From contig CACYWQ010000002.1 of NCBI GenBank assembly GCA_902778165.1, forward strand, positions 90,427 to 154,426: a stretch of DNA of 64,000 nucleotides, read 5' to 3'. The translations under genes were made by a program, and so were the position numbers. This DNA comes from an uncultured Lachnospiraceae bacterium. Its GTDB lineage: Bacteria > Bacillota > Clostridia > Lachnospirales > Lachnospiraceae. The stretch's first letter is position 1. Each line of letters opens with the position of its first letter. Shown piece by piece: positions 43,453 through 53,280 of this stretch. The notes under the pieces are model-generated. The model made no database searches and was not told the DNA's origin. It saw only the letters and a program-made list of their open reading frames with translations.

Positions 43453-43827
43453 TTACTTTCTCTTAACGCATCTGCCCTTCTCGTTCATCACATACTTCTG
43501 ACCGAACTCCGGATTGACCTCTGCAAGATGGTCGTATGCATCCGGGTTGGCCTGACAGTAAGCTGCTGCAAATCTGGGCTTGGTTGTGACATTCTTCTCT
43601 GTCTCGGGACCTGCCAACTTATCAGGTAACTTACGACCCAAATAGATGATCAGGAATGCAGCAAGTCCGCCTAATATGATAGTAGGCAGGATGAATATCG
43701 GATTCTTGGGGATACTTATAAGTGTGCAAATCGCTCCGATTGCACATAAATATCCGAATCCGTTAGCGAATCCCGAAAGAAGTGTTGCCTTAGGTGCGTA
43801 GGGATAGTTTCTGTAGAAAAATACCAT
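43453..43827 (-). CDS. Small membrane protein of unknown function
   Basis: 124 residues with two to three hydrophobic segments (LLSGFANGFGYLCAIGAIC, FILPTIILGGLAAFLIIYLG) then a soluble tail (RFAAAYCQANPDAYDHLAEV). A GGCGGAG-type site precedes the ATG at 43827. Head of the run through U32. Confidence 0.75.
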   Translation of the reverse strand: MVFFYRNYPYAPKATLLSGFANGFGYLCAIGAICTLISIPKNPIFILPTIILGGLAAFLIIYLGRKLPDKLAGPETEKNVTTKPRFAAAYCQANPDAYDHLAEVNPEFGQKYVMNEKGRCVKRK

Positions 43828-43916
43828 TGTTTACTCCGCCTTTCTCTCATAAGTAATAGTATCAACTTTTGTAATTCTACGATATTGAACACAGATTTTC
43901 AATAAGCAACACTAAC

Positions 43917-43945
43917 AAAAAAGGAAGCTGAATCTCAGCTTCCTT
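43917..43945 (-). terminator. Intrinsic terminator after tRNA-Gln
   Basis: Perfect 11-bp stem (AAGGAAGCTGA, 3-base loop) followed by TTTTTT on minus, 4 bases past the tRNA 3' end. Confidence 0.9.
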
Positions 43946-43948
43946 AAG

Positions 43949-44020
43949 CAGCGCCACAAGGATTCGAACCTTGAAATGACGGAGTCAGAGTCCGTTGCCT
44001 TACCGTTTGGCGATGGCGCT
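43949..44020 (-). tRNA. tRNA-Gln (anticodon CTG)
   Basis: Full cloverleaf on minus: acceptor AGCGCCA/TGGCGCT, D arm GCC/GGC with GG in the loop, anticodon stem ACGGA/TCCGT with loop CTCTGAC (CTG, reading CAG), T arm CAAGG-TTCGAAT-CCTTG. Discriminator G; the CCA is not encoded. Confidence 0.96.
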
Positions 44021-44026
44021 ATATTT

Positions 44027-44050
44027 GCAAGTGCCATAACAGGCACTTGC
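44027..44050. repeat. Perfect 9-bp hairpin between glnN and tRNA-Gln
   Basis: GCAAGTGCC-ATAACA-GGCACTTGC. No T run on minus. It could be a glnN terminator lacking a T tract or a tRNA-leader processing hairpin. A TTGCAT/TAATAT promoter pair at 44081-44053 would start inside it, which argues against both being used as drawn. Confidence 0.5.
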
Positions 44051-44133
44051 TTATATTACCTCAAACTTATGCAAAATGCAACACTTTTTTGAAATGCAAT
44101 TCTTTGTTTAATTTGGTTGACATAATGTCGTAC

Positions 44134-46302
44134 TTATACTTCAAATACAAGATCCGCATATGTCGGGAACGGCCAGTATGCCTTATCAACAATACGCTCA
44201 AGTTCATCGGCCGGCTGGCGAAGCGCATCCATTGCGGGAACAACCTTCTCATAATAATAATATGCCTGGTCGCGACCTCTTTCCATCACAGAACCCTTCT
44301 TCTCGATTGCAGAGAGATTAACTCTTGCATCCTGCATCTTGGTCAGAAGACCCGTTACTCTCTTTAGAAGATCTGAAGCCACCGTTGCATCACCGCCTGC
44401 AGCAATCGTTGCATTAACAGTCTCGGCAAGCTTGCCTGAGAATCTTATTACTGAAGGTACCAACTGCTTATTGGCCATATCCACCATTGTAAGAGCTTCT
44501 ATATTAATTGTCTTGGCATATGTCTCATACAGTATCTCGGCACGCGACTCAAGTTCTCCGCGCGTAAAAATACCGAACTTCTCAAACAATTTAATTGACT
44601 TATCCGTAGTAAGGGTCTCAACCGCCTGAACCATGGAAGGAATATTGGGAAGACCTCGTCTTGCCGCTTCCATAACCCACTCAGGCGAATATCCGTCACC
44701 GTTAAAGATTATTCGCTCATGCTTAGCCATATATTCTTTGATAAGATCATGAACCGCCATATCAAAGTTGTCAGCAGCCTCAAGTCTGTCTGCAGCTTCA
44801 CAGAATGCTTCGGCAACAATGGCATTAAGCGTGGTATTGGGACTTCCGATAGAATCTTCACTTCCCACCATACGGAATTCAAACTTATTACCGGTAAACG
44901 CAAAAGGAGATGTACGGTTACGGTCGGTAGCGTCTATCTTAAAATCGGGAAGAGTTGATACACCTGTCTGAAGGGTACCGCCTTCTTTAAGATTAACCGC
45001 AGCTCCGGTCTCCACAAGCTGACGGACCACATCCTCAAGCTGTTCACCAAGGAATATAGATATAATTGCCGGAGGAGCCTCATTACCGCCAAGTCTTAAA
45101 TCATTTCCCACATTGGATGCACTCTGTCTTAACAGATCCGCATGTGTGTCAACAGCCTTCATAATACAAGCAAGTACTAAAAGGAACTGAATATTCTCAT
45201 TAGGGCTCTCTCCTGGCTCTAAAAGATTAATACCGTCATCGGTAGTTATTGACCAGTTATTGTGCTTGCCCGAACCGTTAACTCCCGCAAAAGGCTTCTC
45301 ATGAAGCAGGCATCGCAGTCCGTGCTTGCCCGCCACTCTCTTAAGAGTCTCCATTACAAGCTGGTTGTGATCAACCGCTATATTGGCAGATTCATAGATC
45401 GGAGCAAGCTCATGCTGTGCAGGTGCAGCCTCATTATGCTGCGTCTTGGCAGTTACACCAAGTTTCCACAGTTCCAGATTAACATCATGCATGAATGCAC
45501 CGACGCGTTCTCTTATAACACCGAAATAATGGTCGTCCATCTCCTGGCCCTTAGGCGCCGGAGCACCAAAAAGCGTACGGCCGGAGAATATAAGATCTTC
45601 TCTTTTAAGTGCCTTGGCCTGATCAACAAGGAAATATTCCTGTTCCGCTCCCACCGAGGTAATGACTCTTGTAGCAGTTGTATTGCCAAATAATCTGACT
45701 ATACGAAGTGCCTGGGTACTTAACGCCTCAAGGGAACGAAGAAGAGGAGTCTTCTTATCAAGCGCCTCTCCCGTATATGAGCAGAAAGCCGTCGGAATGC
45801 ATAAGGTTGGACCGGTTGCCGTCTCTTTGATAAATGCAGGTGATGTCAGGTCCCATGCGGTATATCCTCTTGCCTCGAATGTGGCACGAAGACCGCCCGA
45901 AGGGAAGGAAGATGCATCAGGCTCACCCTTGATAAGCTCCTTACCCCTGAATTCCATAATCATATGCCCGTCTTTATCCGGATGCGATACAAATGAATCA
46001 TGCTTCTCTGCAGTGATTCCCGTAAGAGGCTGGAACCAGTGTGTATAATGAGTCGCACCCTTCTCTATAGCCCACTCCTTCATGGCGCGTGCAACCACAT
46101 CCGCAGTCTTAAGCGTAAGCTCCCCGCCATGTTCTATGACAGACTCAATCTCCTTAAACACATCTTCCGGAAGTCTCTCTCTCATAACTCCCATTGAGAA
46201 GACGTTACAGCCGAATAATTCCTCAATATCCGGATAATCCGGCACATCAATTCCCTGTCTGTTCATCTCCTGTACTCCACTCTCTTTCCTTGTACTCAAC
46301 AT
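44134..46302 (-). CDS. glnN: Glutamine synthetase type III
   Basis: 722 residues, the GSIII size (GSI is about 450). N-terminal [35 protein letters not shown], catalytic-core [30 protein letters not shown] and a C-terminal helical domain. Makes glutamine from Glu, NH4+ and ATP. Start chosen at 46302 because AGGAG lies 5 bases upstream; a second ATG at 46267 has its site too close. Common in Bacteroidetes and Clostridia. Confidence 0.96.
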   Translation of the reverse strand: MLSTRKESGVQEMNRQGIDVPDYPDIEELFGCNVFSMGVMRERLPEDVFKEIESVIEHGGELTLKTADVVARAMKEWAIEKGATHYTHWFQPLTGITAEKHDSFVSHPDKDGHMIMEFRGKELIKGEPDASSFPSGGLRATFEARGYTAWDLTSPAFIKETATGPTLCIPTAFCSYTGEALDKKTPLLRSLEALSTQALRIVRLFGNTTATRVITSVGAEQEYFLVDQAKALKREDLIFSGRTLFGAPAPKGQEMDDHYFGVIRERVGAFMHDVNLELWKLGVTAKTQHNEAAPAQHELAPIYESANIAVDHNQLVMETLKRVAGKHGLRCLLHEKPFAGVNGSGKHNNWSITTDDGINLLEPGESPNENIQFLLVLACIMKAVDTHADLLRQSASNVGNDLRLGGNEAPPAIISIFLGEQLEDVVRQLVETGAAVNLKEGGTLQTGVSTLPDFKIDATDRNRTSPFAFTGNKFEFRMVGSEDSIGSPNTTLNAIVAEAFCEAADRLEAADNFDMAVHDLIKEYMAKHERIIFNGDGYSPEWVMEAARRGLPNIPSMVQAVETLTTDKSIKLFEKFGIFTRGELESRAEILYETYAKTINIEALTMVDMANKQLVPSVIRFSGKLAETVNATIAAGGDATVASDLLKRVTGLLTKMQDARVNLSAIEKKGSVMERGRDQAYYYYEKVVPAMDALRQPADELERIVDKAYWPFPTYADLVFEV

Positions 46303-46328
46303 TATTACTCCTAAAATTAATCTATTTG

Positions 46329-46967
46329 TTATTTCCTGTAGCTGACCGTTATCCCGTCACCTACAGGTAATATCACCGTAACCAAATTCTCATTATTCTT
46401 AAGTTCATACAGATATTCTCTCATCCTTGTATGAATCGTTCTGTCCCTTCTGACCACCGCATACTTAGACTCCACAATATCGCCGTCCTGCAATACGTTA
46501 TCCGACACAAGAATCGCTCCGGGCTTAAGAAGTCTTAAGATATCGGGCAGATAATTAATGTATTGGCCTTTGGCCGCATCCATGAAAATAAAATCATAGC
46601 TATCCGTAAGCAAGGGAAGTACTTCAAGCGCATCTCCCTCAATTAATTCAATCCTGTCCTGCCTGTTAAATCTTATGAAGTTCTGTCTGGCTATAGGAAT
46701 TCGCTTATCGTAATTCTCAATGGTTGTAATATGTGCATCCGGCGCATATTCACTCATAAGGATTGCGGAGAAGCCGATTGCTGTACCGACCTCCAGAATA
46801 TTCTTCGGCCTATGAGTGAACATAAGGTACTTAAGATAGGCCTGCATATCCTTACGTATAATAGGAACATAAGTGTCTACGGCTTCTTTCTCAAGTTTCG
46901 CCAACTCATCAGGCAGCCCCTCATCCATTGAATTAATGAAGGTATATAACCTCTCATCTATAACCAC
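46329..46967 (-). CDS. SAM-dependent O-methyltransferase (catechol/caffeoyl-CoA type)
   Basis: 212 residues from a GTG (46967), AGGAGA 8 bases upstream. Rossmann SAM site [28 protein letters not shown], and metal-type [16 protein letters not shown]. In Firmicutes this position downstream of mltG fits the TrmR/YrrM-type tRNA wobble U34 methyltransferase; that substrate is inferred from context only. Starts 3 bases after the MltG-like stop. Confidence 0.88.
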   Translation of the reverse strand: MVIDERLYTFINSMDEGLPDELAKLEKEAVDTYVPIIRKDMQAYLKYLMFTHRPKNILEVGTAIGFSAILMSEYAPDAHITTIENYDKRIPIARQNFIRFNRQDRIELIEGDALEVLPLLTDSYDFIFMDAAKGQYINYLPDILRLLKPGAILVSDNVLQDGDIVESKYAVVRRDRTIHTRMREYLYELKNNENLVTVILPVGDGITVSYRK

Positions 46968-46970
46968 AGC

Positions 46971-47519
46971 CTATTCTCCTGCCGCGTCTTCTTCTATCGG
47001 TGCATAAGCGCCCGGTGCTCCCGGATCTGAGACTTCTGAGTCTTCCGAATCGATGTAATATTCTTCCTCTTCACCGACCAAAGGATTTATCTGGCTTCCT
47101 GCCTCATCCGGTGTCTTGCCGGAATCCTTATCCGTCTCTTCTGTTCCATCAGATGACATGATTACTATCATCTCTTCTGCCGTCATATTCGTATTAAGTT
47201 CATATATGCCCGGCTTAATCTCCCCGTGATGTTCGGATAATCTCTCCTGTATTCTGAACAGATTGGCATCTCTTATAAGCCCCTTATTCTCAAGCACCTG
47301 TCCAATGTCCTTAACGCCCATATCACTGCCGACGGTAACGGATACTTTACGTCCTTCTCCCGTTGCCATCGGTTCTTCTCCGAATATGCGGTATCCGTAG
47401 TCATAGCCTATAACCGCGTATTTGTATATAAACATGGCCGCGATTACAAATAGCACTACCTTAAGCGCTACCGAGAATACCGAAATAATTATCTCTCTTG
47501 TATCAATTCTGCTGTTCAT
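46971..47519 (-). CDS. MltG-like (YceG) protein lacking the lytic domain
   Basis: 182 residues. TM helix about 13-32, then a LysM-like region as in MltG: VTVGSDMGVKDIGQVLENKG, LFRIQERLSEHHGEIKPGIY, ELNTNMTAEEMIVIMSSDG. MltG proper is about 340 residues with a C-terminal transglycosylase domain containing catalytic Glu; here that is absent and replaced by an acidic, disordered tail. Such short forms are common in Lachnospiraceae, so this is a stable variant rather than a truncation. Probably binds septal glycan or a partner. Confidence 0.8.
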   Translation of the reverse strand: MNSRIDTREIIISVFSVALKVVLFVIAAMFIYKYAVIGYDYGYRIFGEEPMATGEGRKVSVTVGSDMGVKDIGQVLENKGLIRDANLFRIQERLSEHHGEIKPGIYELNTNMTAEEMIVIMSSDGTEETDKDSGKTPDEAGSQINPLVGEEEEYYIDSEDSEVSDPGAPGAYAPIEEDAAGE

Positions 47520-47567
47520 AATCTCCTCTTAAACTACCGAATTTCTTCATTATGTATATATCTGTTC

Positions 47568-49235
47568 TCAGACATCGAGTATGACCGGAAGGATCATCGG
47601 TCTTCTGTTCATACTCTTCCATATATAACTGCTTAATTCATCCCTGATTGTATTTCTGATCTTATTGCGGTCCTTTACTCCCCTGTCCGCAAGCCTCTCT
47701 ATTGCCAGCTGTACTATCTCACGCATCTCATCCATAACGGCATCTGATTCCTTGACATAGATAAACCCTCTGGTAACAAGCTCGGGTCCCGATATGAGCA
47801 TGCCTGACTCGCTCTCTATCGCCATAACTGCCATGATTATTCCGTTCTCGGATAATATCTGTCTGTCCCTTAATACGACATTGCCTATATCACCTATTCC
47901 GAGACCGTCCACCAGCACGGCACCTGTCTGCACTCTGCCCGTCACAGCCGCACCTTCTTCATTAAGCTCAAGGACATCCCCGCTGTTAAGTATGAATATA
48001 TTCTCATTGGGGACTCCTATTTCCTTGGCCAAACGTGCCTGTGCCATAAGATGCTTATACTCTCCGTGTACCGGTATCGAATACTTCGGCCTTACCAGAG
48101 TATAGACCAACTTAATCTCCTCCTGGCAGGCATGTCCGGAAACATGAACATCCTGGAATATCACCTCGGCTCCCTTGGCAAGAAGAGTATTTACCGTCTT
48201 GGTAACCGGTTTCTCATTACCCGGGATTGGGTGAGAGGAGAATATAATAAGATCATTGGGCGTAATCGATATCTTACGATGTGTGCCGGAAGCCATACGG
48301 CTTAAGGCAGCCATACTCTCGCCCTGTGAACCCGTTGTAATGATTACCGTCTGCTCAGCAGGGTAATCCTTCAGAAGTTCTATGGGTATGAGAGTATTGT
48401 CTGGAATACTGATGCACTCCAAATTCTGCGCAGTCTCGATAATGTTACTCATACTGCGGCCTTCGACTACGACTTTACGCCCAAACTTAAATGCAGAATT
48501 AATAATTTGCTGTACTCTGTCAACATTCGAAGCAAATGTCGCAACTATAATTCGTCTGTCCATATGCTCCGAGAATATCGTATCAAACGCCTTGCCAACG
48601 GTCTTCTCAGACGGAGTAAATCCCGGACGCTCGGCATTGGTACTGTCACACATTAATGCCAATACACCCTTGTGTCCTATCTCGGCAAATCTCTGTAAAT
48701 CTATCGCATCACCGTATACCGGTGTGTAGTCAACCTTGAAATCACCTGTATGTACCACGATTCCGGCCGGTGAATATATCGCCAGTGCAGCCGCATCCAC
48801 GATACTATGATTAGTCTTAATGAATTCTATTCTGAACTCACCAAGATTAACCGACTGGCCAAACTTAATCACCTTACGTCTGACACTCTCGGATAAATCA
48901 TGTTCAGCAAGCTTACGCTCTATAAGGCCCATCGTAAGTCTCGTCGCATATACCGGTATATTTATCTTCTTAAGAACATAAGGCAGCGCTCCGATATGAT
49001 CCTCATGACCATGGGTAATGAGAAAGCCCTTAACTCTGTCTATATTCTCTTCCAGATACGTTACATCCGGAATAACTAAGTCTATACCCAACATATCATC
49101 GTCGGGAAAGCTTAATCCGCAATCAACCACAATAATACTGTCTTCGTATTCGAAGGCAGTAATATTCATTCCTATTTGCTCCAAGCCTCCAAGAGGTATG
49201 ATCTTAAGCTTGGATGCATTCTTGTCACTATACAA
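47568..49235 (-). CDS. Ribonuclease J
   Basis: 555 residues from a TTG at 49235 (GGAGGA 8 bases upstream); this gives the usual RNase J length, whereas the upstream ATG would run antiparallel to family and overlap DUF1292. Metallo-beta-lactamase motif HGHEDHIGALPYVL, beta-CASP FASNVDRVQQII and VHVSGHACQEE, C-terminal dimer domain. 5'-3' exo- and endoribonuclease for mRNA decay and rRNA maturation. Overlaps the DUF1292 end by 8 bases, so coupled translation. Confidence 0.94.
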   Translation of the reverse strand: MYSDKNASKLKIIPLGGLEQIGMNITAFEYEDSIIVVDCGLSFPDDDMLGIDLVIPDVTYLEENIDRVKGFLITHGHEDHIGALPYVLKKINIPVYATRLTMGLIERKLAEHDLSESVRRKVIKFGQSVNLGEFRIEFIKTNHSIVDAAALAIYSPAGIVVHTGDFKVDYTPVYGDAIDLQRFAEIGHKGVLALMCDSTNAERPGFTPSEKTVGKAFDTIFSEHMDRRIIVATFASNVDRVQQIINSAFKFGRKVVVEGRSMSNIIETAQNLECISIPDNTLIPIELLKDYPAEQTVIITTGSQGESMAALSRMASGTHRKISITPNDLIIFSSHPIPGNEKPVTKTVNTLLAKGAEVIFQDVHVSGHACQEEIKLVYTLVRPKYSIPVHGEYKHLMAQARLAKEIGVPNENIFILNSGDVLELNEEGAAVTGRVQTGAVLVDGLGIGDIGNVVLRDRQILSENGIIMAVMAIESESGMLISGPELVTRGFIYVKESDAVMDEMREIVQLAIERLADRGVKDRNKIRNTIRDELSSYIWKSMNRRPMILPVILDV

Positions 49236-49488
49236 ACTTAACGTCCTCCAACAGGTCCTCGAAGACGCCGGCCACAGCCTTAAGCTCATTATCATCGTCG
49301 ACTATCGCATATACGCTCTCCGGTTCGTCGTCCTTAGACATATCCTTGAGAATAAGCGCCTCGCCGTCTCCCTCTTCAAAGTCCGTCACTAATATATAAT
49401 TAACTCCTGATATTCTTGTCTGTTCCAATACGAAGAATTCCACCGGTTCGTCACCGTTAGGACAGAATGTAATCTTCTCCAATTTCAT
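49228..49488 (-). CDS. DUF1292 protein
   Basis: 86 residues, acidic (FCPNGDEPVEFFVLEQTRIS, NYILVTDFEEGDGEALILKD). DUF1292 (YrzB) is always found next to ruvX and ireB in Firmicutes; function unknown. It shares its first base with the ruvX stop and its end overlaps RNase J. Confidence 0.92.
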   Translation of the reverse strand: MKLEKITFCPNGDEPVEFFVLEQTRISGVNYILVTDFEEGDGEALILKDMSKDDEPESVYAIVDDDNELKAVAGVFEDLLEDVKFV

Positions 49489-49931
49489 TATGCCTCACTC
49501 TTTCCTCTGTAATCCAGATAGTCCTGAAGTATAAATGTTGCCGCAACAGAATCTATATATTCCTTGCGGTTCTCTCTGCGCACACCGGACTCTTTAAGGA
49601 CATTATCAGCCATAATCGTGGTAAGTCTCTCATCCCACATGACAATCTTAAGTCCCGTGCGTCTGCCGAGCTTATCGGCAAATTCTCTTGAAAGTTCAGC
49701 CCTTATGCCTTCATCATCATTCATATGCTTGGGCAATCCTACTACTATTTCAGAGACACCATACTCTGCAATAAGTTCCTCAATGCGGGCATATGTACGT
49801 CTGAGTTTGTTGGCTGATTCTCTCTTAATGGTCTCGACACTCTGCGCCGTTATAAGCAAAGGATCGCTTATGGCAACACCCACCGTCTTAGAGCCGAAAT
49901 CAAGCCCCATTATTCTCATATTCTCCGGCAT
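49488..49931 (-). CDS. ruvX: Holliday junction resolvase-like RuvX/YqgF
   Basis: 147 residues. RNase H-like fold: [17 protein letters not shown] with the first Asp, [13 protein letters not shown] and [11 protein letters not shown] with the second. Family members process pre-16S rRNA 5' ends and/or resolve junctions. One base after ireB. Confidence 0.94.
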   Translation of the reverse strand: MPENMRIMGLDFGSKTVGVAISDPLLITAQSVETIKRESANKLRRTYARIEELIAEYGVSEIVVGLPKHMNDDEGIRAELSREFADKLGRRTGLKIVMWDERLTTIMADNVLKESGVRRENRKEYIDSVAATFILQDYLDYRGKSEA

Positions 49932-49932
49932 C

Positions 49933-50196
49933 TTAACCCCAATTGTTATTCGTAATATAGTACTTAAGCAGTTCCTCTACCAGTTCGTCACGTTCAACTT
50001 TCATGATCATGCTTCTGGCTCCGTTGTGGCTGGTGATATAGGTCGGATCTCCGGACATTATATATCCGACAATCTGATTAACGGGATTATATCCCTTCTC
50101 GGTCATCGCATCGAACACATGCTTAAGCACGCCTGCAACGCTGATGTCCTTCTCCACTTCCACCTTAAAAAACTGTGTATTACCAAGTTCCTGCAT
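49933..50196 (-). CDS. IreB-family regulatory phosphoprotein
   Basis: 87 residues from the ATG at 50196 (GGAGGCTGT upstream; the earlier ATG at 50229 has no site). [40 protein letters not shown] and [20 protein letters not shown] match IreB (DUF965), a substrate of the PASTA Ser/Thr kinase IreK controlling envelope stress in Enterococcus. First of ireB-ruvX-DUF1292. Confidence 0.93.
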   Translation of the reverse strand: MQELGNTQFFKVEVEKDISVAGVLKHVFDAMTEKGYNPVNQIVGYIMSGDPTYITSHNGARSMIMKVERDELVEELLKYYITNNNWG

Positions 50197-50278
50197 ACAG
50201 CCTCCAAAATTATATGTAATTGCGGTCACCCCGCATACAGTTTACCAACCTTAATAATATCGCATAAGGCACCAATAT

Positions 50279-51670
50279 TCAAGCGCGACTGAGATTGCTG
50301 CATATAAGCATTCGACCGTCATGGACGGAGTCTGCAACACCGCAAACAATGTCTCCTTCTGCCGGTCTGTTACCATCCGACATAACGGGAATTGCAGCCG
50401 TCATATACTCCCTTGTATGCCCTATCATCATAGTCTGCCCGTCAATAATACGACTCTCTTCAATAAGTATTTCCGTACTCTTACCTATATGCTCACGCAA
50501 GAATGCTTCTCTGTGCTTATCACAGATATCAAGCAATACATCGCTTCTTAGGCCTTTAACGACTTCCGTAACCTGATTCGGCAGTCCTGCCGCAACCGTA
50601 CCCCTTCGCTTGGAATATTTAAAAATATGGGTCTCATAGAAATCGACTTTATTTATAAACTCCACGGTCTTAGCGAACTCTTCTTCCGTCTCGCCGGGGA
50701 AGCCCACTATTATATCCGTAGTTATAGCCGGGTTAACATAACTCTCTCTGAGCAATCTTACTTTATCATAATATTCATCCGCTGTATATCGTCTGTTCAT
50801 ACGTTTAAGCGTATCGTCACATCCGCTCTGTAAGCTCAGATGAAAATGCGGACAGACCGCATCGGTTGCGGCAATAGCTTCAGTGAACTGTTTAGTAATA
50901 ACTCGCGGCTCAAGGGAACCTAAGCGTATCCTCTTAATTCCGTCTATTGACGCAACACTGTTGATCACATCAATCAATTCATTATTGGTATAATCACCGT
51001 CGGCAGTCAAAACATTGTAAGGAACATACTTATCACCCGTTAAGTCTATTCCGTAGGAACTAAGATGTATGCCTGTTAAGACCACTTCTTTGTATCCCTT
51101 GTCAGCTAACACCTTAATCTCTTCTATAATACTGTCTTTGCTTCTTGACCTTACCCTGCCTCTTGCAGCCGGTATTATACAATATGAACAGAATTGATCG
51201 CACCCGTCCTGAATCTTAATATCCACTCTTGTTCGTTCGTTGGAATCATTGATACCGCAATCTTCGTATGGTGAAGGGCCTGTCAGATCATCAACGACCA
51301 CACTTGTTTTATCCTGTCCGGATACTGTCTTAAGATGCTCATTTAGTACATCGATTATTTCCGCTTTTCTGTTATTGCCAAGAACTATATCAACCGAATC
51401 ATCCGCAGAGGCTCCCTCGGTGTCCGTCTGGGAATAGCATCCTGCTGCGATAACGACAGCGTCAGGATTCCTTCTTTTGGCTTTGTGCAACATCTGTCTT
51501 GATTTATGATCAGCAATATTGGTCACTGAACAGGTGTTGATGACATAGACATCAGCAACAGAATCAAAAGACACGATCTGATATCCGGCTTCTGCAAACT
51601 TCTGCTGCATAACTTCCATTTCATATGTATTAACTTTACATCCCAGATTATGAAATGCTACGGTTTTCAT
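50279..51670 (-). CDS. mtaB: tRNA (t6A37) methylthiotransferase MtaB
   Basis: 463 residues: N-terminal UPF0004 (NLGCKVNTYEMEVM, NTCSVTNIADHKSRQ, AAGCYSQT), radical-SAM cluster motif DQFCSYCIIPAARGRVRS (CxxxCxxC with preceding Cys), C-terminal TRAM. Adds methylthio to t6A37 giving ms2t6A in tRNAs reading ANN codons. The Sua5 gene at 23.7 kb makes its substrate modification. Confidence 0.94.
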   Translation of the reverse strand: MKTVAFHNLGCKVNTYEMEVMQQKFAEAGYQIVSFDSVADVYVINTCSVTNIADHKSRQMLHKAKRRNPDAVVIAAGCYSQTDTEGASADDSVDIVLGNNRKAEIIDVLNEHLKTVSGQDKTSVVVDDLTGPSPYEDCGINDSNERTRVDIKIQDGCDQFCSYCIIPAARGRVRSRSKDSIIEEIKVLADKGYKEVVLTGIHLSSYGIDLTGDKYVPYNVLTADGDYTNNELIDVINSVASIDGIKRIRLGSLEPRVITKQFTEAIAATDAVCPHFHLSLQSGCDDTLKRMNRRYTADEYYDKVRLLRESYVNPAITTDIIVGFPGETEEEFAKTVEFINKVDFYETHIFKYSKRRGTVAAGLPNQVTEVVKGLRSDVLLDICDKHREAFLREHIGKSTEILIEESRIIDGQTMMIGHTREYMTAAIPVMSDGNRPAEGDIVCGVADSVHDGRMLICSNLSRA

Positions 51671-51721
51671 TTAACACTTCTCTTTCTATGGTATATATTC
51701 CGTATATTTATAGGTTTTTGG

Positions 51722-51762
51722 TTGACTTTTATTCCTTCGCACTTTACTATAATAAGCGAAGG
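51722..51762 (+). promoter_or_regulatory. Promoter of the HPr-like gene with flanking inverted repeat
   Basis: -35 TTGACT (51722-51727), 17-base spacer, -10 TACTAT (51745-51750). A 7-bp inverted repeat CCTTCGC (51734-51740) and GCGAAGG (51756-51762) brackets the -10. Confidence 0.6.
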
Positions 51763-51790
51763 TATATAACTCTAAGGAGGTATTATAATT

Positions 51791-52021
51791 ATGAAGACAG
51801 TACAGATTTCCCTTAACTCGATTGATAAGGTTAAGTCATTCGTTAATGACATCACCAAGTTCGACTATGATTTCGACCTTGTATCAGGCAGATACGTAAT
51901 CGATGCTAAGTCTATCATGGGTATATTCAGTTTGGATCTTTCTAAGCCTATCGACTTAAATATCCACGCTGAGGAGAATGTTGATTCAGTATTGGACGTT
52001 CTTAAGCCCTATGTAGTTTAA
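51791..52021 (+). CDS. HPr-like protein without the phosphorylatable histidine
   Basis: 76 residues, strong AAGGAGG site. Keeps the HPr fold pattern, including the Ser46 region as DAKSIMGIFSLDLSKP. The N-terminal active loop is replaced: where HPr has HARPA, this has SIDKVKSFVND, with no His at or near position 15 (the only His is at about 60). It cannot carry phosphate from enzyme I, so a regulatory role is more likely. Single gene with own promoter and terminator. Confidence 0.87.
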   Translation: MKTVQISLNSIDKVKSFVNDITKFDYDFDLVSGRYVIDAKSIMGIFSLDLSKPIDLNIHAEENVDSVLDVLKPYVV

Positions 52022-52043
52022 TAGGATATAAGATTAATTTAGA

Positions 52044-52070
52044 GGAGCAGGTATTGCCTGCTCCTTTTTT
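52044..52070 (+). terminator. Intrinsic terminator after the HPr-like gene
   Basis: Perfect GGAGCAGG/CCTGCTCC stem, 5-base loop, then six T. It overlaps the last bases of convergent thiI. Confidence 0.9.
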
Positions 52071-53262
52071 ATTCCTGTGATACAACTATCGTCTCTTTAG
52101 TCTCAAGCGCCGTCTTCATAAGATCGTCTATGACTTCGTCAAGGTTATGCTCATGCCTTGCTATAACCTCAAGGCTTGGTTTGGTCACCGGATGCTTGGC
52201 CACGAATATGGTGCAGCAATCCTCATACGGCAGGATCGAGGTCTCATACGTGTCTATCTTCTGTGAGATATCAACTATCTCAAGTTTATCCATTCCGATA
52301 CATGGTCTGAATACAGGAAGAGTACATACTTCATTGGTAACTGCAAGCGATGCAAGTGTCTGACTTGCCACCTGGCCTATGCTCTCACCTGTAATAAGTC
52401 CTAAACATCCCGTCTGCTTGGCAATAGTCTCGGCTATTCTCATCATATATCTGCGCATTATGATAGTAAGCTCATCCTGCGGACATTTCTCATATATGGC
52501 AAGCTGAATATCCGTGAAATTGATTACATGCAGATATATCGGACCAGCATATTTGGATACCTGCTTGGCAAGATCGATAACCTTCTGCTTGGCGCGTTCT
52601 GAAGTGTAGGGCGGAGCATGAAAATACACCGCATCTATCTTAACACCTCTCTTGGCTATCATATATCCTGCTACGGGCGAATCAATACCGCCTGACAGAA
52701 GCAGCATAGCCTTACCGCCTGTTCCCACCGGCATTCCTCCGGGACCGGGTATTATCTCAGAATACACATATATCTTCTCTCTAACTTCGACATACAGTGT
52801 GATGTCGGGATTATGGACATCGACCTTAAGTGCGGGTACAGTATCAAGAATGACTTCTCCGAGTCCCGCATTAAGTTCCATGCTGTCAAGGGGATATCTC
52901 TTATTAGAACGTCTTGCATAGACCTTAAATGTCGTGCCTTCCGGAGCATCTCCGTATACCTTCTTCGCATAATCAGCTACAAATTCCCGAAGTTTATCAT
53001 AGCCTTCATCCTCAGCAAATGTCATCGGACATATTCCGCTTATTCCGAATACACTTCTTAAATTCTCTATAGTCTCATCATAGTCAAAGTCAGAAAGTAC
53101 ATCCACATATATGCGTCCTTCGGCCTTGTGAACCTTAAATTCACCTTCGCATCTTTTAAGCGCATACTTAATCTGCTGTATAAGAGCATTCTCAAACAGA
53201 TATCTGTTCTTGCCCTTAACCCCTATCTCACCATATTTAATAAGAAAAGATGTATATTTCAT
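52069..53262 (-). CDS. thiI: tRNA 4-thiouridine synthetase ThiI
   Basis: 397 residues: ferredoxin-like/THUMP N-terminus (about 60-165) and PP-loop domain (LLLSGGIDSPVAGYMIAKRG) with VYFHAPPYTSERA. No C-terminal rhodanese domain, as in Bacillus-type ThiI, so sulfur is passed directly from the desulfurase. That desulfurase is the gene 18 bases upstream. Makes s4U8 in tRNA. Confidence 0.95.
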   Translation of the reverse strand: MKYTSFLIKYGEIGVKGKNRYLFENALIQQIKYALKRCEGEFKVHKAEGRIYVDVLSDFDYDETIENLRSVFGISGICPMTFAEDEGYDKLREFVADYAKKVYGDAPEGTTFKVYARRSNKRYPLDSMELNAGLGEVILDTVPALKVDVHNPDITLYVEVREKIYVYSEIIPGPGGMPVGTGGKAMLLLSGGIDSPVAGYMIAKRGVKIDAVYFHAPPYTSERAKQKVIDLAKQVSKYAGPIYLHVINFTDIQLAIYEKCPQDELTIIMRRYMMRIAETIAKQTGCLGLITGESIGQVASQTLASLAVTNEVCTLPVFRPCIGMDKLEIVDISQKIDTYETSILPYEDCCTIFVAKHPVTKPSLEVIARHEHNLDEVIDDLMKTALETKETIVVSQE

Positions 53263-53280
53263 ATTCGTATCCTGTCTGAT

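Noticed and set aside
44053-44081. tRNA-Gln promoter TTGCAT/TAATAT
   Set aside because: The implied start falls inside the 44027-44050 hairpin, so I do not list it as a feature.
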